The position numbers and the translations under genes were made by a program. Below, one piece after another: positions 1 to 5,287 of a DNA stretch of 6,766 nt. The DNA is from Desulfobulbus sp. (GTDB lineage: Bacteria > Desulfobacterota > Desulfobulbia > Desulfobulbales > Desulfobulbaceae). How positions within the stretch are numbered: the first letter of the stretch is position 1; the number at the start of each line of letters is the position of its first letter. The notes under the pieces are model-generated. The model had not been told where the DNA came from and searched no databases. It saw only the letters and a program-made list of their open reading frames with translations. The stretch is from contig JAGODN010000142.1 in NCBI GenBank assembly GCA_017998195.1, positions 1 to 6,766 of the forward strand, in the 5' to 3' direction.

Positions 1-260
1 ACATGAGCGATCCGGCCGCCATCGGCCCGGCCATGGCCGTGGCCCTGCTCACCACCTTCTACGGCGCGGTGCTGGCCAACGTGCTGTTTCTCCCCATGGC
101 CGGCAAGCTCAAGACCCGCTCGAAAACGGAGATCCTGCAGAAAACGGTGATCACCGAGGGCATGGAGTCCATCCTCTCGGGCGAGAACCCGCGCATCATG
201 GAACAGAAGCTGCATGCCTACATCGCCCCGCGCAAGCGGGAGTCGGTGTTCAACAAGTAG
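1..260 (+). CDS. motA: Flagellar motor stator protein MotA, C-terminal fragment (5' end outside window)
   Basis: MotA is the inner-membrane stator subunit that with MotB forms the ion channel driving flagellar rotation. Only about the last 85 residues are present; the first complete codon begins at base 3, and the ATG there is an internal methionine rather than the start. The visible part opens with the conserved segment IGPAMAVALLTTFYGAVLAN, which matches the last transmembrane helix of MotA and includes its conserved proline. It is followed by the basic cytoplasmic tail with the family-typical TEGMESILSGENPRIMEQKL. The first two helices and the large cytoplasmic loop, with the charged residues that contact FliG, lie upstream. 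The gene ends in TAG at 258-260, eight bases before motB, so the two are surely co-translated. The family and the partial status are clear. Confidence 0.95.
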   Translation, partial: MSDPAAIGPAMAVALLTTFYGAVLANVLFLPMAGKLKTRSKTEILQKTVITEGMESILSGENPRIMEQKLHAYIAPRKRESVFNK

Positions 261-264
261 GAGG
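259..264 (+). promoter_or_regulatory. Strong Shine-Dalgarno site of motB
   Basis: AGGAGG lies four bases before the motB ATG at 269 and overlaps the motA stop codon. The purine run continues as GG to 266, so ribosomes could pair in slightly different registers. It is one of only two consensus ribosome-binding sites in the window; the other belongs to fliN. It fixes the motB start. Confidence 0.75.
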
Positions 265-268
265 GGAC

Positions 269-1015
269 ATGCCCAGGGAACCCGAATGCCCGCCGCCAGG
301 GCTGCCGATGTGGATGGCCACCTACAGTGACCTGGTGACCCTCCTGCTCACCTTTTTCGTGCTCCTGCTGACCATGGCGTCCATGGATCCGACCAAGTTC
401 GTCCAGGCCAAGACCTCCATCGAGAGCGCCTTCGGCTGGCGGACCACGGCCGCGCCGGTGGACTACAACATCCCGGTGCTGCCCACCCCGCCCAAGGCCG
501 AGTTCACCCCCATTCCCCGCCAGGCCGCGGTCCAGTACTTCAAACGGATCGAGTCCGACCTGAAGATGAGCCGACTGGACGCGCAGGTCGAGGCGATCCA
601 GCGCGACAACGACTCGATCATCCTGCGCATCGGCGACACGGTCCTGTTCGATCAGGGCCAGGCCACTCTCAACCCGGCCTCCTACCCGGTGCTCCGCAAG
701 ATCGCTGACATCGTCCGGCCCCTGCCCATGACCCTGCGCATCGAGGGCCACACCGACCCGGTGCCCATGGCCCCGGGCCAGCGGTCCAACTATGACCTGT
801 CGGTGGACCGGGCCGTGGCGGTGATGGCCTTTCTCCACCGCGGCGGCCTGTTCCCCCTGGACCGCATGGCCGCGGCCGGCTACGGCGAAACCCGGCCCGT
901 GGCCGCCAACACCAGCGAGGAAAACCGGGCGCGCAACCGGCGGGTCGACTTTGTCCTGCGCAGCGACCGGCCGGTCGGCGCGGACGGCAGCCCCTCCACC
1001 CCCCTTCCCTTCTAG
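269..1015 (+). CDS. motB: Flagellar motor stator protein MotB
   Basis: MotB is the stator subunit that anchors MotA to peptidoglycan and carries the ion-binding aspartate of the channel. The 248-residue product has a short N-terminus (PECPPPGLPMW), then one transmembrane helix at about residues 19-37. Asp21, in TYSDLVTLLLTFFVLLLTMA, is the equivalent of the essential E. coli Asp32. A periplasmic linker follows, then an OmpA-like peptidoglycan-binding domain at about 118-231. Its hallmarks are FDQGQATL, IEGHTDP (158-164), NYDLSVDRA (174-182), GYGETRP (204-210) and the NRARNRRVDFVL ending. The length is somewhat shorter than E. coli MotB because the C-terminal tail is short. The start is supported by the consensus ribosome-binding site just upstream. 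Whether the motor uses protons or sodium cannot be decided from this subunit alone. Confidence 0.96.
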   Translation: MPREPECPPPGLPMWMATYSDLVTLLLTFFVLLLTMASMDPTKFVQAKTSIESAFGWRTTAAPVDYNIPVLPTPPKAEFTPIPRQAAVQYFKRIESDLKMSRLDAQVEAIQRDNDSIILRIGDTVLFDQGQATLNPASYPVLRKIADIVRPLPMTLRIEGHTDPVPMAPGQRSNYDLSVDRAVAVMAFLHRGGLFPLDRMAAAGYGETRPVAANTSEENRARNRRVDFVLRSDRPVGADGSPSTPLPF

Positions 1016-1033
1016 ACCAACCAAGGCTACAGC

Positions 1034-1543
1034 ATGGCGGACAAGGACTCAGGCAAGCCGGACAAGGCGGCCGGCGGCGGCAGGAAAAAACTCGTGGTCA
1101 TGGTCGCGGCGGTGCTCGTCCTGCTCCTGGCGGGCGGCGCGGCCTGGTATTTCCTCGTCTACAAGAAGGCCGAGGCGGCCAGGCAGGCCGAGGCGAGCAA
1201 GGCCGCGGCCATCGCCAAAACGGTGCCCGAGGAGGCGCAGATCGGCCCCATGGTGGAGATCAAGGAGTTCGTGGTCAACATCATCGGCCAGGACGTGTCC
1301 CACTACGTCAAAGCCTCGATGTCCCTGGAACTGGACCGGGAGGCGACGCTCGACGAGGTGAACAAGCGCATGCCGCAGATCCGCGACGCCATCCTGCTGC
1401 TCATCGGCAACAAGACCTACGAGGAACTGCAGGACATCCAGGGCAAGAACCAGGTCAAGGCCGAGGTCAAGAGCAAGATCAACTCGTTTCTCAAGACGGG
1501 CAAGGTGAACAACGTCTACCTCACCGACTTCGTGGTCCAGTAG
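1034..1543 (+). CDS. fliL: Flagellar basal body-associated protein FliL
   Basis: FliL is a single-pass inner-membrane protein that surrounds and stabilises MotAB stators. The 169-residue product has a lysine-rich cytoplasmic N-terminus (about 1-19), one transmembrane helix at about 20-43, and an Ala/Lys/Glu-rich periplasmic linker. The conserved FliL domain starts near VEIKEFVVNI (75-84) and includes YVKASMSLELD, RDAILLLIGNKTYEEL and the diagnostic C-terminus VYLTDFVVQ. Length and architecture are normal for the family. It begins 18 bases after motB and ends with TAG three bases before fliM. A modest ribosome-binding site, AAGG at 1023-1026, lies seven bases before the ATG. The assignment rests on motifs and on its usual position immediately ahead of fliM. 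Confidence 0.94.
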   Translation: MADKDSGKPDKAAGGGRKKLVVMVAAVLVLLLAGGAAWYFLVYKKAEAARQAEASKAAAIAKTVPEEAQIGPMVEIKEFVVNIIGQDVSHYVKASMSLELDREATLDEVNKRMPQIRDAILLLIGNKTYEELQDIQGKNQVKAEVKSKINSFLKTGKVNNVYLTDFVVQ

Positions 1544-1546
1544 CCC

Positions 1547-2578
1547 ATGGAACCGATTCTCAGCCGGGAGGAAATCGCCGACCTGCTCGCCGCCGTCAAG
1601 GCGGGGCGGATCCCGGCGGAACAGCCGGCCGGGGGCCGGCCGGCGCGGCCCGGGCGCACGCTGCCGACGCGCGCCGTGGACCTGGTCGGCACCTACGAGC
1701 GCGCCAAGGAAAGCGGCGAGAGCCGGCTGCCCAACTTCGACATCGTCCTCGACACCTTTGCCCGCAACCTCGGCGTCAGCCTGACCAACGCCCTGCAGCG
1801 CTCCTTCACCGCGACGCGCAAGGAGATCCTGGTCAGCACCTTTCACGAGAGCCTGGAGGACCTGGGCCACCAGGGGGCGGTGGGCATCTACGCCATGGCG
1901 CCGCTCAAGTCCGGCTGCCTCGTCCATTTCGACACCCGGCTGGCCTTCACCCTGCTCGAACTGATGCTCGGCGCCTCGCCTTCCGGCGAGTCGCCGGCCC
2001 TGGAACGCCACCTGACCACCATCGAGATGTCCATCCTCAAGACCACCATGACCATGCTCGCGGGCGAACTGGAGCGGGCCCTGCGGCCGGTGGCCACGCT
2101 GCAGGTCAGCCTCGCCCGGGTGGAGAACAACTTCCGCATGGTCAGCATCGTCGAGCCCGAGGCCGAGGTGCTCGTTTGCCGGTTCGCGCTCAGCCTCGGC
2201 GGCGAGGAGGCCGGCTGCCTGCGCTGCATCGTCCCCTACCTGAGCCTGGAGCCGCTGCGCGACAAGTTCCGCGGCCTGGTGCGCGTCGCCCAGGCAACGA
2301 CCCGCGGCTGGGCCCGGCTGTTCGCCCGCGAACTGCTGACCATGGAATGCGGGGTGGCGGCCCGCTCCGGCCTGATCCCCATGACCATCCGCCGCCTGCT
2401 CGCCCTGCGCGCCGGCGAGGTGATCGACCTGCCCTACAACCCGGACCAACCGCTGACCGTGCTGGTCGAGGACCGGCCGCTGTTCACCGCCATCGCCGGC
2501 GAACGCGACGGCCGCAGGGCCTTTCACGTCACCGGCCGCCACTGCAACCCGAAAGGAGCACCCCATGGCGAAACCTGA
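1547..2578 (+). CDS. fliM: Flagellar motor switch protein FliM
   Basis: FliM is the middle ring of the cytoplasmic switch: it binds CheY-P at its N-terminus, FliG through its middle domain and FliN through its C-terminal domain. In the 343 residues, ILSREEIADLL (4-14) matches the CheY-P-binding peptide (ILSQAEIDALL in E. coli) and fixes the start. A Pro/Gly/Arg-rich linker spans about 24-42. The CheC-like middle domain runs about 63-240, from NFDIVLDTFARNLG to YLSLEPLRDKF. A SPOA domain follows at about 272-331. The usual GGXG FliG-contact motif aligns here with GASP (142-145), which is unusual. No clear ribosome-binding site is visible. The gene starts three bases after fliL, so it probably depends on translational coupling. 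Its 3' end overlaps fliN by 14 nt. Total length is close to E. coli FliM (334). Confidence 0.94.
   Translation: MEPILSREEIADLLAAVKAGRIPAEQPAGGRPARPGRTLPTRAVDLVGTYERAKESGESRLPNFDIVLDTFARNLGVSLTNALQRSFTATRKEILVSTFHESLEDLGHQGAVGIYAMAPLKSGCLVHFDTRLAFTLLELMLGASPSGESPALERHLTTIEMSILKTTMTMLAGELERALRPVATLQVSLARVENNFRMVSIVEPEAEVLVCRFALSLGGEEAGCLRCIVPYLSLEPLRDKFRGLVRVAQATTRGWARLFARELLTMECGVAARSGLIPMTIRRLLALRAGEVIDLPYNPDQPLTVLVEDRPLFTAIAGERDGRRAFHVTGRHCNPKGAPHGET
2552..2558 (+). promoter_or_regulatory. Strong Shine-Dalgarno site of fliN, inside the fliM 3' end
   Basis: AAAGGAG lies six bases before the fliN ATG at 2565, an optimal spacing, and is read as coding sequence by fliM. It allows efficient initiation of fliN independent of termination on fliM, whose stop is 14 nt further on. 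Most other genes in the operon have weak or no recognisable site. Confidence 0.75.
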
Positions 2579-2939
2579 GCCGGCCGGCCCGTCGTCGGCC
2601 CACACCCTGGACCCCGAGGAGACCGCGGAACTGCTCCGCGGCGAACCGGACCGCAGCGACACCGGCGCCGACAGCCTGGTGCGCGACCTGGAATTCCTCT
2701 ACGACGTGCCCCTGCAGGTGTCGGTGGAGGTGGGCCGGGCGCGCATCCTGCTCAAGGATCTGCTGCAGATGGGCGAGGGCTCGGTGGTCGAGTTGGACAA
2801 GATGGCCGGCGAGCCGCTCGACCTGTACGTCAACAGCCGGCTCATCGCCCGCGGCGAGGCGGTGCGGGTCGGCGACAAGTTCGGCATCAGGCTGACCGAG
2901 GTGGTCAGCCAGTCGGACCGGCTGGAGAAGCTGGGCTAG
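2565..2939 (+). CDS. fliN: Flagellar motor switch protein FliN
   Basis: FliN forms the base of the C-ring with FliM and docks the FliH-FliI export ATPase complex. The 124-residue product has a variable acidic N-terminal region (about 1-38) and then one SPOA domain (about 40-115). Family hallmarks are LEFLYDVPLQVSVEVGRAR (first residue about 42), LLQMGEGSVVELDKMAGEPLDLYVN (67-90, quoted here only as a span), and LIARGEAV and VGDKFGIRLTEV (94-113). The length is typical of short FliN proteins without a CheC-like domain, so it is FliN rather than FliY. The start is set by the good ribosome-binding site at 2552-2558 and overlaps fliM by 14 nt. It ends with TAG two bases before fliO. Confidence 0.95.
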   Translation: MAKPEPAGPSSAHTLDPEETAELLRGEPDRSDTGADSLVRDLEFLYDVPLQVSVEVGRARILLKDLLQMGEGSVVELDKMAGEPLDLYVNSRLIARGEAVRVGDKFGIRLTEVVSQSDRLEKLG

Positions 2940-2941
2940 CC

Positions 2942-3307
2942 ATGCGCGCGCTCGCCGCCCTGCTCCTGCTCGTCCCGGCCCCGGCCCTGGGGGCGGACAG
3001 CCTGCCCGTGGGCCGCATGCTCCTGCAGACCGGCTGGGCGCTCCTGCTGGTGGTCGGCCTGATCCTCGCCCTCTACGGCATCGCCCGGCGCCGGCTCACC
3101 GGCCTGCGGACAGCGGCCGGGGTCATCCGCGTGGTCGAGATGCGGCCGCTCACGCCCCGGGCCACGCTCGCCCTGGTGGCGGTGCGCGACCGCGAGTACC
3201 TGCTGGCCGTGGGCCAGTCCGGGGCCACCCTGATCGCCCAGGTGCGCGGCGAGGCCGACCCCGGGCCGCCGGATTTCCAGGCCGTGCTGGCGGAGCAGGA
3301 ACCATGA
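2942..3307 (+). CDS. fliO: Flagellar biosynthetic protein FliO
   Basis: FliO is a small bitopic membrane protein that stabilises FliP during assembly of the export gate. The 121-residue product has a signal-peptide-like N-terminus (1-18, ending PALGA), a transmembrane helix at about 28-47 (GWALLLVVGLILALYGIARR, beginning at residue 31), then a small cytoplasmic domain. That domain contains IRVVEMRPLTPRATLALVAV and REYLLAVGQSGATLI, which follow the usual FliO pattern of 'i.v...~l.~k..~~~v.v~.~~~llGv'. FliO is poorly conserved in sequence, so its place between fliN and fliP is part of the argument. No ribosome-binding site lies at normal distance; GGAG at 2924-2927 is 14 nt away. Its stop overlaps the fliP start as ATGA. 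Confidence 0.88.
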   Translation: MRALAALLLLVPAPALGADSLPVGRMLLQTGWALLLVVGLILALYGIARRRLTGLRTAAGVIRVVEMRPLTPRATLALVAVRDREYLLAVGQSGATLIAQVRGEADPGPPDFQAVLAEQEP

Positions 3308-4056
3308 GCCGGAGCCTGTTCGCGGGTTGCGCCCCGCTTGCACTAGGGCTCGCGCTCCTGCCCGGGGCTGCGGCCGCGGCCGGCCTGCCGACCCTGTCCA
3401 TCGGCGTGCAGGAGGCCGCCACCCCGGCCGAGGTGTCCACCGCCCTGCAGGTGCTGCTCGTACTCACCGTGCTGTCGGTGGCGCCGGCCATCCTGCTCAT
3501 GACCACCGCCTTCACCCGCATCATCATCGTCCTCAGCTTCGTCCGCCAGGCCATGGGCACCCAGAACACCCCGCCCAACCAGGTACTGCTCGGCCTGGCC
3601 CTGTTCCTCACCCTGTTCGTCATGGCGCCCACCCTGAACGCCATCAACGACCAGGCCCTGCAGCCCTACATGGCCGAGCGCATCACCCAGCAGCAGGCCC
3701 TGGAGCGGTCCGTGGCGGTGATGCGCGACTTCATGTTTTCCCAGGTGCAGGAGAGCGAACTGCAGCTGTTCATCGACATCACCAAGGAAGAGCAGCCCGC
3801 CAACCCCAGGGAGGTGTCGTCCCTCATCCTCGTCCCGGCCTTCATGCTCTCCGAGCTGAAGCGCGCCTTCCAGATGGGCTTCATGATCTACGTGCCCTTC
3901 CTGGTGATCGACATGCTGGTCAGCTCGGTGCTCATGGCCATGGGCATGATGATGCTGCCGCCCATCGTCATTTCCCTGCCGTTCAAGCTGCTCCTGTTCG
4001 TGCTCGTCGACGGCTGGCAGCTGGTGGTCGGCTCGCTCATGCAGAGCTTCGGCTGA
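3304..4056 (+). CDS. fliP: Flagellar type III export gate protein FliP
   Basis: FliP forms the pentameric core of the FliP5-Q4-R1 export gate in the inner membrane. The 250-residue product begins with a cleavable-looking signal peptide (about 1-26, ending GAAAAAG), as is usual for flagellar FliP. Next come a hydrophobic segment (about 47-67), the block FTRIIIVLSFVRQAMGTQN (70-88) and TPPNQVLLGLALFLTLFVMAP (a family block starting at 89). The periplasmic segment is ERSVAVMRDFMF. Both FliP signatures are present: PAFMLSELKRAFQMGF (178-193) and VLMAMGMMMLPPIVISLPFK (209-228), followed by LFVLVDGWQLVVGSL. It starts by 4-nt overlap with fliO, with GGAG at 3292-3295 eight bases upstream. The neighbouring fliLMNO genes and the signal peptide support flagellar FliP rather than a virulence SctR. 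Confidence 0.97.
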   Translation: MSRSLFAGCAPLALGLALLPGAAAAAGLPTLSIGVQEAATPAEVSTALQVLLVLTVLSVAPAILLMTTAFTRIIIVLSFVRQAMGTQNTPPNQVLLGLALFLTLFVMAPTLNAINDQALQPYMAERITQQQALERSVAVMRDFMFSQVQESELQLFIDITKEEQPANPREVSSLILVPAFMLSELKRAFQMGFMIYVPFLVIDMLVSSVLMAMGMMMLPPIVISLPFKLLLFVLVDGWQLVVGSLMQSFG

Positions 4057-4082
4057 GCCGGCCGCACCCCGCGAGCGACGCC

Positions 4083-4352
4083 ATGAGTCCGGAAACCGTC
4101 ATCCACGTGGGCAGACAGGCGGTGGAAACCGTGCTGCTCGCCGCCTCGCCCATGCTCATCGCGGCCATGGTCATCGGCCTGTTGATCAGCATCTTCCAGG
4201 CCGCCACCCAGATCAACGAGCAGACCATGACCTTCATCCCCAAGATCGTGGCCGTGTTCGTCACCCTGCTCATTTTCGGCCCCTGGATCATCGAGCTGCT
4301 GGTCACCTTCACCACCGGCATACTCGAACAGATCGCCACCATCGGCCGCTGA
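4083..4352 (+). CDS. fliQ: Flagellar type III export gate protein FliQ
   Basis: FliQ is the small hairpin subunit packed around FliP/FliR in the export gate. The 89-residue product is of standard length and has two membrane helices (about 15-39 and 52-76). Family blocks are MSPETVIHVGRQAVETVLLA, the inter-helix loop QAATQINEQTMTFIPKI (39-55) and the GPWIIELLV region near the end. The reading frame stays open a long way upstream inside fliP, but homology starts exactly at the ATG at 4083, 26 bases after the fliP stop, so the upstream part is fliP read out of frame. No convincing ribosome-binding site is seen; coupling to fliP is likely. It ends in TGA 16 bases before fliR. Confidence 0.96.
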   Translation: MSPETVIHVGRQAVETVLLAASPMLIAAMVIGLLISIFQAATQINEQTMTFIPKIVAVFVTLLIFGPWIIELLVTFTTGILEQIATIGR

Positions 4353-4368
4353 AGCCGGCCCGGCCGCC

Positions 4369-5148
4369 ATGGACCTGCAGCTCGTCCCGGTCGCCCAGTT
4401 CCAGACCTTCCTCCTCTGCCTGGCCCGGGTCATCGCCCTGGTGGCCGCCATCCCGGCCTTTGCCGGGGTGGCCGCCTCGCTCCGTATGAAGCTCGGCCTG
4501 GGCGTAGCCACCGCCCTGGTGCTGTTCCCGCTCATGGCCCCGCACACCCCGCGGGTCGACTTCACCCTCACCGGCTTTGGCCTCTTGATGGTCAACGAGG
4601 TGCTGCTCGGCGCGCTCATCGGCCTGGTCGCCCAGCTGGTGTTCACCGCGGTGAGCTTCGGCGGCACGGTCATCGGCTACCAGATGGGGTTCGCCGCGGC
4701 CAACATCTTCGACCCGCAGACCACCCAGCAGCTGTCGCTGATGAGCCAGTTCATCAACATCCTCGCCCTGCTCGCCTTCCTCAGCCTGGACATCCACCAC
4801 TTCTTCTTCCGGGTGATCGTCGAGTCCTACCAACTGCTGCCGCCCGGACCGCTGGACTTCTCCGGCGGCGCGGTGGCGACCCTCATGCGCCTGGGCAGCC
4901 ACATGTTCGTGCTCGGCGTCAAGTTCAGCGCGCCGGTGCTCGCCCTGCTGCTCATCACCAACATCGTCCTCGGCATCCTCGCCCGGGTGTTCCCCCAGCT
5001 GAACGTGTTCATGCTCAGCTTTCCGCTCAACATCGGCATCGCCCTCATCGTCATCGGCCTGACACTGGAGGCCATGTTCTTCGTCCTGCGCCGTGAATTT
5101 GACACCATGGGCGAAAACATCCTCACCCTGCTGCAACTGCTGCGCTGA
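4369..5148 (+). CDS. fliR: Flagellar type III export gate protein FliR
   Basis: FliR is the single-copy subunit that completes the helical FliP-FliQ-FliR export gate. The 259-residue product is highly hydrophobic, with about six membrane segments, and has the normal family length. Landmarks are FLLCLARVIALVAAIPAFAG (14-33), NEVLLGALIGLVAQLVF (76-92), GYQMGFAAANIFDPQT (103-118), APVLALLLITNIVLGILARV (188-207) and PQLNVFMLSFPLNIGIAL (209-226). The ATG at 4369 gives the family-typical N-terminus, but no ribosome-binding site is visible in the GC-rich spacer. It is the last gene of the tightly packed block: the next gene, flhB, starts 139 bases later. FliR is fused to FlhB in some bacteria, but not here. 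Confidence 0.96.
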   Translation: MDLQLVPVAQFQTFLLCLARVIALVAAIPAFAGVAASLRMKLGLGVATALVLFPLMAPHTPRVDFTLTGFGLLMVNEVLLGALIGLVAQLVFTAVSFGGTVIGYQMGFAAANIFDPQTTQQLSLMSQFINILALLAFLSLDIHHFFFRVIVESYQLLPPGPLDFSGGAVATLMRLGSHMFVLGVKFSAPVLALLLITNIVLGILARVFPQLNVFMLSFPLNIGIALIVIGLTLEAMFFVLRREFDTMGENILTLLQLLR

Positions 5149-5180
5149 GGCCCCCTCCCGCCCGCGCCGGCCAACCCTTG

Positions 5181-5198
5181 CCCGCGCCGGGGTGCGGG
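5181..5198 (+). terminator. Possible weak terminator hairpin after fliR
   Basis: CCCGCGC pairs with GTGCGGG (six Watson-Crick pairs and one G-U) around a four-base loop. The hairpin sits 32 bases after the fliR stop and is followed by TCTGCAATTT, which is only partly T-rich. It could attenuate readthrough from the motA-fliR block, but without a real T-run it is a poor intrinsic terminator and may be a by-product of high G+C. Its 3' arm overlaps the candidate -24 element at 5196. Confidence 0.22.
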
Positions 5199-5212
5199 TC
5201 TGCAATTTGCAT
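5196..5212 (+). promoter_or_regulatory. Weak sigma-54-like promoter candidate upstream of flhB
   Basis: GGGTCTG-CAAT-TTGCAT has the invariant GG (5197-5198) and GC (5209-5210) dinucleotides with the required 10-base spacing and a full TTGCA -12 element. Only about three of the seven -24 positions agree with TGGCACG. The predicted start would be near 5222, giving a leader of about 66 nt to flhB. The placement in the only large gap of the region and the locally A+T-rich TGCAATTTGCAT favour it. The poor -24 half and the G+C-rich background, where GG and GC are common, count against it. Confidence 0.3.
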
Positions 5213-5222
5213 CACGGTCGGT

Positions 5223-5258
5223 GGCGGACCGGCCCGGCCCGCCCCCGGCCCATCCGCC
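5223..5258 (+). other. GC-rich hairpin in the flhB leader
   Basis: GGCGGA (5223-5228) pairs with TCCGCC (5253-5258), and inside it GGCC (5231-5234) pairs with GGCC (5247-5250) across a two-base internal mismatch. There is no T-run after it, so it is not a standard terminator. It would lie at the very 5' end of a transcript started near 5222 and could stabilise the message or influence flhB translation. Chance pairing in GC-rich sequence remains possible. Confidence 0.25.
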
Positions 5259-5287
5259 GGGACACCCCTTCCTGACCCGACCCGGCC

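Noticed and set aside
3..5. ATG near the left edge as a start of a short separate gene
   Set aside because: The protein begins in the middle of the last MotA transmembrane helix region, so this is an internal methionine of a gene that enters from outside the window.
1049..2662. A 537-residue open frame on the minus strand across fliL, fliM and the fliN start
   Set aside because: It is antisense to three genes with clear homology. Its product is rich in Gly, His, Asp, Gln and Arg with no recognisable domain, as expected when G/C-ending codons are read in reverse.
3327..3342. TTGC/TTGCA sequences in the early fliP region as further sigma-54 sites
   Set aside because: There is no GG dinucleotide at the required distance upstream. 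The same test failed for the other TTGC occurrences I checked on the + strand (near 1758, 2176, 4460, 5178, 6159, 6321 and 6338) and for the minus-strand GCAA sites I checked.
3327..4082. A long upstream extension of the fliQ reading frame through fliP
   Set aside because: The extension is His/Pro/Arg/Ala-rich and matches no family, while fliP is unmistakable in the other frame. FliQ homology begins at the ATG at 4083.
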